This document shows positions 6,970-15,221 of a stretch of 36,100 bases of DNA, piece by piece. The stretch comes from an uncultured Planctomycetaceae bacterium (GTDB lineage: Bacteria; Planctomycetota; Planctomycetia; Planctomycetales; Planctomycetaceae): NCBI GenBank assembly GCA_903871805.1, contig CAIQIE010000378.1, positions 1-36,100 of the forward strand, written 5' to 3'. Position numbers and translations under genes: made by a program. Below the pieces are notes generated by a model. It searched no databases, was not told where the DNA came from, and worked only from the letters and a program-made list of their open reading frames with translations. Position 1 is the stretch's first letter, and every line of letters starts with the position of its first letter.

Positions 6970-9744
6970 ATGAAGATTTTCGGTGTTTCACTTCTGGTGA
7001 CAGTGCTGCTGAGCGTGCCCTGCTCTGCCGTTGACGAAACTGTCTCTTCCAAGGTGGATTTTTCCACACAGATCAGACCGTTGCTGAAGCAGAAGTGCTT
7101 TGACTGTCATGGCAGTGAGAGCCAGGAAAGCCATCTTCGTCTGGATCTTCGCAGCGCAGCGTTGCGTGGAGGCGATTCGGGGGAACCTGCATTAGTGCCG
7201 GGGCAGTCGGAAGGGAGTCATTTGATTCAGCTGGTTTCCGGACGTGAGGCTGGCCGAGTGATGCCGCCAGACCCTGAGCAGCGGTTGACAGAAACAGAAA
7301 TTGCCCTGCTGAAAAAATGGATTGACGAAGGGGCACTGTGGCCGGCCGGAGAAAAAGATGTGGCCGAACCGGAGCTGGTTTCGCAGCACTGGTCTTTTCA
7401 GCCGGTGAAGTCGGCCGCGTTGCCCAGGTCTGATTCTGTATGGGTGCGGACCGGCGTGGACTCGTGGATCCTGGAAAAGTTGACCGAAAAGGGAATGGCT
7501 CCCAATCCGGAAGCAGACCGGGTGGATCTGATCAGGCGTTTGTATCTGGACATGCTGGGATTGATGCCGACACCGCAGGAGGTGAACCAGTTCGTTGCCG
7601 ATACCGATCCACAGGCATGGGAAAATCTGGTGGATCGCGTGATCAGCAACTCGCACTATGGTGAGCGCTGGGCGCGATACTGGCTGGACCTGGTTCGGTT
7701 TGCGGAGACGAATGGTTATGAAACGAACCGTGAGCGTCCGAACGCGTGGCCTTACCGGGACTATGTGATACGTTCGCTGAACGAGGACAAGCCGTACGAC
7801 CAGTTTTTGCGGGAACAGATCGCGGGCGATGTGACAGGGGCACCGGAGGCCACGGCATTCCTTGTTGCCGGGCCGTACGACCTTGTCAAAAGCCCGGACA
7901 TCAATCTGACGCTGATGCAGCGGCAGAACGAGTTGGATGATATTGTCAGCACGACGTCGACAGCCTTTCTGGGGCTGACACTTGGATGTGCGAGATGTCA
8001 CAACCATAAGTTTGATCCGATTCGGCAGACGGACTACTACGCGATTCAGGCAATCTTTGCAGGTGTGCAGCATGGCGACCGTCGGATTCCTCTATCCGAG
8101 TCTGCTCGTGAGAAACTTGCTGAACTGGAGCAGACGGTACTGGGGTTGAGGAACAGTCTCAAACCGTGGCTCAAAGTGGCCAATCCTGTTCGAGTGGCTG
8201 TGACAGCGCGTGCAAATGAAGAGCTGTTTGAACCGGTTATGGCGGGGTTTGTGCGATTTACGATTGAAGAAACCAATTCGTCAGAACCCTGTCTGGATGA
8301 ACTGGAAGTGTATAGCAAAGGCCGCAATGTGGCTTTGGCTTCCGAGGGGACTGTGGCCACATGTTCCAGTGCCCTGCCCGGTTATGCGATTCATCGGCTG
8401 GAGCATGTCAACGATGGCCTTGCTGGAAACACGCACAGCTGGATATCGAATGAGTCTGGTCGGGGATGGATTCAGCTGGCGTTTTCGAAGCCGGTGGAGA
8501 TTCAGCGGATCCAATGGTCCCGGGACAGGGATGGGCAGTTTCAGGATCGGGTCGCGACAAAGTACCGGATTGAGGTTTCTGAAGACGGTAGTCAATGGAA
8601 AACGGTAGCGTCGTCTGCGGATCGAGCATCTTTTTCGACCGCCCCGAAGGAACCCGAATATGATTTCACGGGGCTTTCGGGTGAGGAATCTGTTCGGGTG
8701 CAGAGCTGGTTGAAGGAACTGAGCGACGTGGAAGCCGAGAAGCGTCGGCTATTATCGGTCGAGAGCGTTTACGCCGGAAACTTTCAGCAACCGGGACCAA
8801 CCTATCGGCTGTTTCGTGGCGAGCCTGCGGCTCAGCGTGAACAGGTAGCACCAGATACCGTCGAGATACTGGGACGGCTGAATCTGCAGCAGGAAACTCC
8901 TGAATCGCAGCGGCGTCTGGCGTTTGCCGATTGGGTAGCCTCGCGTGAGAATCCGTTGACGGCTCGTGTGATTGTGAATCGTCTCTGGCAGTTTCATTTT
9001 GGTAAGGGACTGGTTTCAACACCCGGCGATTTTGGAGTCGCGGGAGCTGCGCCATCGCACCCGGAACTGCTGGACTGGCTGAGTCGTGAATTGATGGACC
9101 ATGGCTGGTCGCTGAAGCATGTGCATCGTCTGATACTGCTGTCCGCGACCTATCGTCAGAGCAGTGCGCCGGATGTGGAGGCGTTGAAGAAGGATGGTGG
9201 TACTGAGTGGTGGTGGCGATTTCCATCGCGCAGGCTGGAGGCAGAACCGATGCGCGATTGTATTCTTCAGGTCACGGGTGTGCTGGATCGTCGGGCTTAT
9301 GGTCCGGGATTCAGTGCGTTCGAAGTGGAACTGGAGAATGTCAGGCATTACTTCCCCAAAAAGAGTTATGGCCCGGAAGACTGGAGAAGAATGATTTACC
9401 AGACCAAGGTGCGGCTGGAGAAAGAGTCTGTCTTCGGAGCCTTTGACTGTCCTGACGCGGCCACATCTGTGCCACGCCGAAGTCGGTCCACCACGCCGCT
9501 GCAGGCGCTGAATCTGTTCAACAGCCCCTTTATGCTGCAGCAGGCGGACTTGTTTGCAGAGCGATTGCGGCGAGAGGGTGGCAACGATGTGCCGGCTCAG
9601 GCGGCTCTGGCCTATCGCCTGTGTTTCGGCCGCAGCCCTGACGCAGAAGAATTGCAGGAGGCACTGGCATTTGTTCAGGAAGACGGTCTGGAAGCCTTTT
9701 GTCGGGCGATACTGAACAGCAATGAATTTGTGTTCATCCCCTGA
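6970..9744 (+). CDS. exported PSCyt1 / DUF1549 / discoidin-like / DUF1553 cytochrome protein
   Basis: The 924-residue protein has the domain order characteristic of planctomycetes. A signal peptide ends near residue 20 (VPCSA-VDE). The planctomycete cytochrome C domain carries C43-FDC-H47 and ends near residue 125 (MPPDPEQRLTETEIALLKKWIDEGA). DUF1549 runs from about 165 to 350 and ends with a second heme motif C340-ARC-H344. A discoidin/F5-8C-like domain occupies about 423-557 (LDELEVYS, NDG, W-I-S-N). DUF1553 runs from about 655 to the end (VNRLWQFHFGKGLV, LILLSATYRQSS, TPLQALNLFNSPF). These proteins are thought to be periplasmic and linked to polysaccharide breakdown, but the chemistry is unproven. 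The ATG at 6970 is chosen because the signal peptide begins there; a longer in-phase frame starts at 6862. The TGATG at the stop overlaps a possible upstream start of the next gene. Confidence 0.93.
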   Translation: MKIFGVSLLVTVLLSVPCSAVDETVSSKVDFSTQIRPLLKQKCFDCHGSESQESHLRLDLRSAALRGGDSGEPALVPGQSEGSHLIQLVSGREAGRVMPPDPEQRLTETEIALLKKWIDEGALWPAGEKDVAEPELVSQHWSFQPVKSAALPRSDSVWVRTGVDSWILEKLTEKGMAPNPEADRVDLIRRLYLDMLGLMPTPQEVNQFVADTDPQAWENLVDRVISNSHYGERWARYWLDLVRFAETNGYETNRERPNAWPYRDYVIRSLNEDKPYDQFLREQIAGDVTGAPEATAFLVAGPYDLVKSPDINLTLMQRQNELDDIVSTTSTAFLGLTLGCARCHNHKFDPIRQTDYYAIQAIFAGVQHGDRRIPLSESAREKLAELEQTVLGLRNSLKPWLKVANPVRVAVTARANEELFEPVMAGFVRFTIEETNSSEPCLDELEVYSKGRNVALASEGTVATCSSALPGYAIHRLEHVNDGLAGNTHSWISNESGRGWIQLAFSKPVEIQRIQWSRDRDGQFQDRVATKYRIEVSEDGSQWKTVASSADRASFSTAPKEPEYDFTGLSGEESVRVQSWLKELSDVEAEKRRLLSVESVYAGNFQQPGPTYRLFRGEPAAQREQVAPDTVEILGRLNLQQETPESQRRLAFADWVASRENPLTARVIVNRLWQFHFGKGLVSTPGDFGVAGAAPSHPELLDWLSRELMDHGWSLKHVHRLILLSATYRQSSAPDVEALKKDGGTEWWWRFPSRRLEAEPMRDCILQVTGVLDRRAYGPGFSAFEVELENVRHYFPKKSYGPEDWRRMIYQTKVRLEKESVFGAFDCPDAATSVPRRSRSTTPLQALNLFNSPFMLQQADLFAERLRREGGNDVPAQAALAYRLCFGRSPDAEELQEALAFVQEDGLEAFCRAILNSNEFVFIP

Positions 9745-9866
9745 TGACAATGGTGGATACGGACACGAGCGATCTTCATTCTGGTGGTTGTTGCGACAGG
9801 GGATGTTTCATGTCAGACGATCGGGGCTCGCAGGAAACATCCACAACAGTGAGGCGGTTCTGTAAG

Positions 9867-11183
9867 ATGAAAAGACGACTGCGATGGGCGTTTGCTCTTC
9901 TGACTGTACTCGCCGCTGGCAGTGGAATGCTGCCGTCGTTGCTGCGGGCGGATGAACTTCGTGAGCGGCTTAAGGATGCCAACGGAGTTCAGACGGATGT
10001 TTGGGTTTACAACGATATTCCCGCAGCCATGCAGGAGGCGCATCGAACAGGCAAGCCTTTGTTTGTGACATTCCGTTGTGTCCCCTGCCGGGACTGTGCC
10101 GCATTCGATGCGGATGTGGCAAACGGCAGCGACCAGGTTCGGCAGTTTGCAAAGGACCGGTTCATTTCTGTTCGTCAGGTGGAGATGAAGGGCGTCGACC
10201 TGACGCAATTTCAGTTCGATTATGACCTGAACTGGGCGGCCATCTTTCTGAATGCGGACGGCGTCGTGTATGCCCGCTATGGGACTCAAAGTGCCGAAGG
10301 GTCTGATGCCTACAATTCTGTGGAAGGACTGATCACCACCATGCAGCGTGTGCTGGAGATGCATGGTCAGTACCCAGGGAATCTGAACGAACTGTCCGCA
10401 AAGCGTGGCGAGACAAAACCCGGCAACGATGCACTGAAACTGCCAGGGCTGCGAAATCCCGAAAAGTATGCCAGGGAAACAACTCGATCAAACTGTATCC
10501 ACTGTCACAACATCCACGATGCCGAGCATCTGCAGGCACTGAAGGAGGGAAACTACACACCGGATCGTTTATGGAAGTTTCCCCTGCCGGATTTGATTGG
10601 GATGAAGATTGATCGGCGTGATGGAACGCGTGTTTCAGAGATTCTTCCCGAGTCGGCCGCAGCGGCCGCTGGTCTGAAGGCCGGAGAACAGATCCTGCGA
10701 ATGAATGGCCAGCGGATTGCCTCAATTGCGGATATGCAGTGGGTTTTGCACCACCTGCCAGGCACGAAAACGCAGGTGGAAGTGGAGAGCAGTGAATCTG
10801 GAAAGCAGACGCTGCTGCTTCCTGATGGCTGGCGAAAGCACGACTTTTCGTGGCGCGGGTCAATGTGGAATGCTCCACCACGTCTGGCGGTCTGGCTACC
10901 TGAGCTGACAGGCGACTCGCTGACAAAACTGGGCTTGCCTGACGGTGATGGAGCGTTGGAAGCCCGCTGGATCAATCAGGATAGCGAAGGCGGTCGACAG
11001 GCGTACCGAGACGGTTTACGGGAAAAGGATATTGTCGTTGCCTTGGCGGGACAGTCTGTGCGCATGAATTCCCGACAGTTCAATGCCCATCTGAAACTAA
11101 ACTACAAAGTCGGAGACGTGCTGCCTCTGACCATTCTTCGGGACGGAAAACGCGAGGAACTAAAGCTTAGGCTGGTGGAGTGA
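9867..11183 (+). CDS. exported thioredoxin-like / heme c / PDZ protein (Trx7-PDZ type)
   Basis: With the start at 9867 the 438-residue protein begins with a signal peptide (MKRRLRWAFALLTVLAAG, cleavage near LLRADE). The in-phase ATG at 9744 overlaps the previous stop but would add 41 hydrophilic residues before the signal. A thioredoxin-like domain follows with C71-VPC-RDC77, then a C210-IHC-H214 heme-binding motif, a PDZ domain (about 245-305; ESAAAAAGLKAGEQILRMNG) and a second PDZ-like domain at the C-terminus (about 370-438). This matches the planctomycete 'Trx7/PDZ (seleno)protein' architecture as I recall it; here the active-site residues are Cys, with no in-frame TGA. The role is inferred as periplasmic redox or electron transfer with the upstream cytochrome protein. 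A 7-bp tandem array starts at the base after the stop. Confidence 0.83.
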   Translation: MKRRLRWAFALLTVLAAGSGMLPSLLRADELRERLKDANGVQTDVWVYNDIPAAMQEAHRTGKPLFVTFRCVPCRDCAAFDADVANGSDQVRQFAKDRFISVRQVEMKGVDLTQFQFDYDLNWAAIFLNADGVVYARYGTQSAEGSDAYNSVEGLITTMQRVLEMHGQYPGNLNELSAKRGETKPGNDALKLPGLRNPEKYARETTRSNCIHCHNIHDAEHLQALKEGNYTPDRLWKFPLPDLIGMKIDRRDGTRVSEILPESAAAAAGLKAGEQILRMNGQRIASIADMQWVLHHLPGTKTQVEVESSESGKQTLLLPDGWRKHDFSWRGSMWNAPPRLAVWLPELTGDSLTKLGLPDGDGALEARWINQDSEGGRQAYRDGLREKDIVVALAGQSVRMNSRQFNAHLKLNYKVGDVLPLTILRDGKREELKLRLVE

Positions 11184-11246
11184 AGTTGGCAGTTGGCAGT
11201 TGGCAGTGGGCAGTGGGCAGTGGGCAGTGGGCAGCGGGCAGCGGGA
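11184..11246. repeat. 7-bp tandem array, 9 copies of AGTKGGC-type units
   Basis: Nine consecutive 7-base units begin at the base after the stop codon at 11183: three AGTTGGC, four AGTGGGC, one AGCGGGC and one AGCGGGA. The ordered drift from one variant to the next suggests expansion by slippage or unequal exchange. A further two AGTGGGC-like units lie at 11430-11445. Confidence 0.9.
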
Positions 11247-11501
11247 AGGGTTGGCAAACTGGGGCCAGCAATCTGTTTTTCTGTTGGTGTCTCGGGGCTT
11301 CAGCCTGAAAGGCTGGCAGAGAATAGCCGGTGGCAAGCGGAGCGCCGTCACCGGGCACGCCACAGAGTGCGATTCCACCCCGCGAGGCGGTGGCAGAAAC
11401 GGGAATCTGCGGGTGACTCGATTTTGACGGCAGTGGGCAGTGGGATACTGTTGAACGCGGGCACTCCCCGGTAAACCCGCGTTTGCCTCGGATCGATCCC
11501 T
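11247..11501. other. non-coding tail between convergent genes
   Basis: Together with the array at 11184 this forms a 318-base gap between the Trx-PDZ gene and the convergent lipoprotein gene. It holds copy 2 of the 44-bp repeat (11303-11346) and a short two-unit remnant of the 7-bp array (11430-11445). No gene or clear terminator is visible. Confidence 0.5.
11303..11346 (-). repeat. 44-bp interspersed repeat, copy 2 (inverted)
   Basis: The reverse complement matches 2357-2400 at 39 of 44 bases. The similarity does not clearly extend beyond this unit on either side, so its ends appear defined. It lies 57 bases after the 7-bp array. Confidence 0.7.
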
Positions 11502-11915
11502 TCAGCGTTTGGCCACCGCAAAGATTGCTTCAGGGACTTCCAGAGTCGGCAGTGTGTCCTGGTCAGTCCATTGGATCTGAAGTGGGGATGTTTGTGGGGT
11601 CAGATACTGCTTCGGAAATTTCAGCGGCGCTCCGATGGACTCTACCGTGAAGCTGTAGTGCCCTGACTCCAGCCAGAGCGGGCTGCTGGCATCCGGGTTG
11701 TAGAGCACAAAAGAGCCATCATCCGCTGTCTGTCCGAAGCCGATTTCTTCAAATCCGCCGGGCATTTTTCTGTGCACATGCAGCAGAATCTCGCTGGTTG
11801 TTGAATTCCCGATCCGGAAGATTCCGGGAGTTCCGCCTTTCGCCGGCGACGGCCCCTGAGAACATCCCAGGCAGAGGATTGGCAGGAAGAGCATGAGCAG
11901 ACCGAATTTTTTCAT
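11502..11915 (-). CDS. small lipoprotein
   Basis: The 137-residue product starts with a lipoprotein signal, MKKFGLLMLFLPILCLGC, with the lipobox LCLGC at about 14-18, so it is probably lipidated and held at a membrane. The mature part is beta-rich (GIFRIGNSTTSEILLHVHRK, FGQTADDGSFVLYNP, ESGHYSFTVESIG) and resembles a small transthyretin or carboxypeptidase-regulatory-like fold. That class of lipoprotein is often encoded beside DUF1559 genes in planctomycetes, and a DUF1559 gene lies upstream on the same strand. An in-phase frame extends to 11969 but would put polar residues before the signal. No Shine-Dalgarno site is seen. Function unknown. Confidence 0.7.
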   Translation of the reverse strand: MKKFGLLMLFLPILCLGCSQGPSPAKGGTPGIFRIGNSTTSEILLHVHRKMPGGFEEIGFGQTADDGSFVLYNPDASSPLWLESGHYSFTVESIGAPLKFPKQYLTPQTSPLQIQWTDQDTLPTLEVPEAIFAVAKR

Positions 11916-12084
11916 GAGGATGTCTCTGGTGAAATTTTCGGGGATGGTGCCGCGTTGACGGTCATACATAGCGGTCTGTAATCATAGTCAGTTCAGGTCG
12001 ATGACTGATGGACTTGTCGTAGTAAATCATGCCTGATGAAGTCATCGTCCCGGGTGTGGTCAGCGAGTGGGTTACTGACTGTTT

Positions 12085-13527
12085 TCAGGAGATTGATGTT
12101 GTTGCTGCTGCAGTCTTCAGTCCGAGCCACCGAGCCGCGAAGGGAATACGGCACAGGACGAGCCATTCCAGCAGCAGGACTGCGGCCAGCGTGGTGGCAA
12201 ACAGAGGGAAACAGAGTCCCAGGAACAGAACGATTCCCAGAAAGCTGAGTGAATACGGTGGTTGGTCGATGGGACGCGGAGCCCCCAGAACACCCTGGTC
12301 TCGGCGTTTCCACCAGAGCACAATGCCGCTGACGGAAAGCAGGATCAGGCCGAGTGCGGTGAGCAGTCCGAGTGCCACATTCAGCCATCCGAAGAGTTGT
12401 CCTTCGTGAGCTGCCACGCCGAATCCCACTGCACGATCGATCCAGTGCCGATCCGAGAAGTTTTGACGACTGAGCACTTCGCCGGTTTTCGGGTCCAGAT
12501 CCACTGTAACTCGACGAGGACGATTGGGGGTATCTGACTTCCCGGTCCAGTTGGGCGAACGCTTCCCCGGGGGGCTGACGCTGACTGGTGCTTCAAGATG
12601 CAGTGCGGCCATGGTCGCCACCATGGAATTGATCGCAGTGAGGTCCGGCGCTGGGGCAGAATCAGAGGACGTCGATGAACCATGCCCGCCGTGTCCTCCC
12701 GAACTTCCGTGTCCCTCGTGCGACGTGCCGCCGCCTGAAACCTTGCCTGCGCTGCTGTTGGCCCAGTCCTGCTGGACAACGGCGGTTCCGGTAATTCGCC
12801 GGACCTGTTTGAAGTAGTCGCCCCAGAACTTTGCCCACGGCAATCCGGTCAGCAGCAAAAACAGAGCGAGAAAAGAGATCCACATTCCGACCACCGCATG
12901 CAGGTCCCGCCAGAAGATTTTTGATCCGTTAAAAAAGTGAGGATAGAGCACTCCGCCTGCTCCGCGGGCATTTCGTGGCCACCAGAGAAACAGTCCGCTG
13001 AGTACCAGCACGATGGTCCAGCAGGCCGCTGTTTCGACGATGTTTGAACCGCGATCTCCCATCAGCAGTTCTCCATGGAGTCGAAAGAAGAATCTCATGA
13101 TGCGATCATCTTCCGGGATGGATCCCAGTACCTGCAGAGTTTCCGGGTGCACGAACGTGCGATGCACAACGCCTTTCTGACGCACCAGGATGCGGGCTGC
13201 GGACGTACTTTCCGCCGGCAGTTCGTAGCTGCTGAATTGGGAACCGGGAAAGGCCGTGATGGCGGCTTCAATCTGTGCGGCCGGGGGTTTTACTGCACCA
13301 GAAATCTGCAGACCGTCGTAATGTCGTTCGGTCCACGCTTCAATCTGAGGCTTAAACAGGTAGACGCAGCCTGTGAGTGACAGCACGATCACAAACGGGA
13401 CACAGATCAGTCCTGCGTAAAAGTGCCACCGCCAAACGGATCGATAGTGCGGCCATGTTCGAGTGTTCGTCGACGTATCGCTGGATTCTTTTGGTGCGGG
13501 AGTTTTGGTTTGATCGGGAACACTCAT
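12085..13527 (-). CDS. PepSY-associated transmembrane protein with His-rich loop
   Basis: The 480-residue protein has five predicted transmembrane helices (about 35-57, 165-183, 209-232, 380-405, 428-455) and the PepSY_TM layout: WRWHFYAGLICVPFVIVLSL at the first helix, FRLHGELLMGDRGSNIVE before the second, RDLHAVVGMW at the third and HEGQLFGWLN before the fourth. An exported loop between helices 3 and 4 contains a Gly/Ser/His stretch with H270, H273, H279 and H282, a likely metal-binding segment, followed by a PepSY-like strand region (RVTVDLDPKTGEVL). Relatives are found in iron-regulated and siderophore-reductase loci, so a role in metal reduction or uptake is plausible but inferred. The start at 13527 has AGGGG about 9 bases upstream; 13545 is an alternative. 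It lies 173 bases after the DUF1559 gene on the same strand. Confidence 0.85.
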   Translation of the reverse strand: MSVPDQTKTPAPKESSDTSTNTRTWPHYRSVWRWHFYAGLICVPFVIVLSLTGCVYLFKPQIEAWTERHYDGLQISGAVKPPAAQIEAAITAFPGSQFSSYELPAESTSAARILVRQKGVVHRTFVHPETLQVLGSIPEDDRIMRFFFRLHGELLMGDRGSNIVETAACWTIVLVLSGLFLWWPRNARGAGGVLYPHFFNGSKIFWRDLHAVVGMWISFLALFLLLTGLPWAKFWGDYFKQVRRITGTAVVQQDWANSSAGKVSGGGTSHEGHGSSGGHGGHGSSTSSDSAPAPDLTAINSMVATMAALHLEAPVSVSPPGKRSPNWTGKSDTPNRPRRVTVDLDPKTGEVLSRQNFSDRHWIDRAVGFGVAAHEGQLFGWLNVALGLLTALGLILLSVSGIVLWWKRRDQGVLGAPRPIDQPPYSLSFLGIVLFLGLCFPLFATTLAAVLLLEWLVLCRIPFAARWLGLKTAAATTSIS

Positions 13528-13700
13528 GGCCTGTGCCCCTGACATATGTCGCTGAAGTAAAGGGATCGGTCGCTGATAGTCATGTGATGGATTCGGAATT
13601 CTGGAGAGAATTGGCGGGAACTGGTCGAGAAAAAATTGTCTCGTATCCATATGTCTGTAAGTCGGGGCGTCTGCGAAACGCCCCGTTTCACTCACGACAA

Positions 13701-14795
13701 TCAAAAGTCGCCCACAACTTCGCCGCCGTCTTTGCTGTGCAGGCCGCGGTGCAGTGCCGTATCGATGTTGTCACTCAACAGCCGTACGGAGCCATCGGCC
13801 ATCAGGACCTGAGCGCCTCCCGTGTGCCAGCTTCGCGGCCCGAAGAATCCAGTGAAGTGCACCACAACGTCAGGGATTTTGCTGTTTGGCGTGGTGTAGC
13901 CATTTGTCAGGGTACTGACGGCACCGGAATGCGCCCAGGAAACGCCCCGTCCTCTTAATGACGCACTGGAGGCGCCGCGCCATGCGGTTTTCTGTGGCCA
14001 GATGGTTGCAAGATCAGGGTTCAGGATCACGCCATTGGGCCCATTGATCCAGCCGCCACCGGAACCTGCCAGACCCTTTACCGCGAGCAGGTTGGCACTG
14101 ACGCCGGCCGAACCATTGAGTGTCATCTGATAGTTAAACTTCGGCAGCATACCCGCCGGCAGTGTCACGTCCGCGCCGACGCTGCGAATCGCTTCACTCA
14201 TGATGACTGAGTTTGATGTCCCATCAGTCGCATCGCGCATCCGAACACCGGAATTTTCAAAGACAAAACCATCTGTTTGCCAGCGCAAGTCATAGTTGGC
14301 GCCCGTACCACTGCCGTAACTGATCATATAGTTGACCCCGGCATAGACTGCCCCGCCGGCGCCCGTATTGAGCGTTGGTGCCGGGTCACTGGGGCACAGC
14401 ATCACCTGCAGTGGTGTTGCAAAGGCAGCGGCAAACAGTGGATTGGGAACCAGACTGTTGAATGGACCAGTGAAGGCTGGCTGAGTGAAATCCAGAAGAT
14501 TCTGCAGGTTGGCCTGTTCCATATAAGGAAGCAACCTTGCCTGGGGCGAAAAGCCCTGAACGTTGGGCAGATAGTTCTGAGCATTGGTCATTGGAAACAT
14601 GCCAAAAGTCCCTTCATAGTTGTGAAGGGCCAGGCCGAATTGCTTTAGATTGTTTTTGCATTGAGTTCGCCGAGCGGCCTCACGCGCCTGCTGGACTGCA
14701 GGCAGCAGCAAAGCCACAAGAATGGCAATGATGGCAATGACGACGAGCAATTCAATGAGTGTGAAACCACGTTTTCGAGTGGTCGATGTATTCAT
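13701..14795 (-). CDS. DUF1559 pseudopilin-like protein
   Basis: The 364-residue protein begins with a type IV prepilin/type II secretion-like leader, KRG-FTLIELLVVIAIIAILVALLLP, with Glu at position +5 of the predicted mature end and cleavage after G10. It continues into the conserved DUF1559 start AVQQAREAARRTQCKNNLKQ and ends with the H-x-GG-x-xVLMADGSVR motif (HTGGAQVLMADGSVRLLSDN). DUF1559 proteins are massively expanded in planctomycetes; they are exported, but their specific functions are unknown. The start at 14795 is supported by GGAG about 10 bases upstream; the in-phase frame back to 14957 is Arg/His-rich and less likely. It sits between the Cys-rich exported protein gene and the PepSY gene. 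Confidence 0.92.
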   Translation of the reverse strand: MNTSTTRKRGFTLIELLVVIAIIAILVALLLPAVQQAREAARRTQCKNNLKQFGLALHNYEGTFGMFPMTNAQNYLPNVQGFSPQARLLPYMEQANLQNLLDFTQPAFTGPFNSLVPNPLFAAAFATPLQVMLCPSDPAPTLNTGAGGAVYAGVNYMISYGSGTGANYDLRWQTDGFVFENSGVRMRDATDGTSNSVIMSEAIRSVGADVTLPAGMLPKFNYQMTLNGSAGVSANLLAVKGLAGSGGGWINGPNGVILNPDLATIWPQKTAWRGASSASLRGRGVSWAHSGAVSTLTNGYTTPNSKIPDVVVHFTGFFGPRSWHTGGAQVLMADGSVRLLSDNIDTALHRGLHSKDGGEVVGDF

Positions 14796-15221
14796 ATCAG
14801 GTGATCTCCGGGAGTGAGTAGTTTCAGGGTGAATGGACATGCTGGCTACGGACGCTTGATTTGCGTGCCGTCTGCGAGGGCGAATGAACCGCTGCAAAAT
14901 GCCATTCGGAAGGCTGCAGTCAACAAGGGAGCAGCCGCGGGCAGGAAGCGCAGACACATCGGGTGCAACGAACGTCGTCGTCCAGCCGAGGCGGCGTCTT
15001 TGTTAAGGACAATCACACGCATCTACTGGTGAGTCTGTTCAGGAAGACCAGTCGAAACCGCACATCAGTGTGAAGCTGCGCTGTGCGAGGCTGCGACGAT
15101 TTCAGCATGAAGCATTTTGGAATGCGTGGCTGGGACGTCAGAGCCTGAAGAATGCTTCGTGGAAAACGGAATTCCAGAGGCAGGCTTGCGAGCGCGCTAA
15201 AAAAAACGAGCGGAATTCTGG
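14796..15221. other. 426-base gap between the Cys-rich and DUF1559 genes
   Basis: No gene is supported here. A run of eight A (T on the minus strand) lies near 15199-15206, just downstream of the Cys-rich gene in its direction of transcription, but no strong stem precedes it, so I do not call a terminator. A separate promoter for the DUF1559 gene could lie here. Confidence 0.4.

Noticed and set aside
7192-8073. 293-codon minus-strand frame inside the PSCyt1 gene
   Set aside because: Antisense to DUF1549 coding sequence; the translation is Arg/His/Leu-rich without motifs.
9744-9866. Start of the Trx-PDZ gene at the TGATG overlap with the cytochrome gene
   Set aside because: It would place 41 polar, Cys-containing residues ahead of a good signal peptide; 9867 fits export better, although coupling at 9744 cannot be excluded.
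10077-10097. Selenocysteine in the Trx-PDZ protein
   Set aside because: The active-site codons are TGT and TGC with no in-frame TGA, so this copy is the Cys form.
15199-15206. Run of eight A as a minus-strand terminator after the Cys-rich gene
   Set aside because: No stable stem precedes the T-run on the minus strand.
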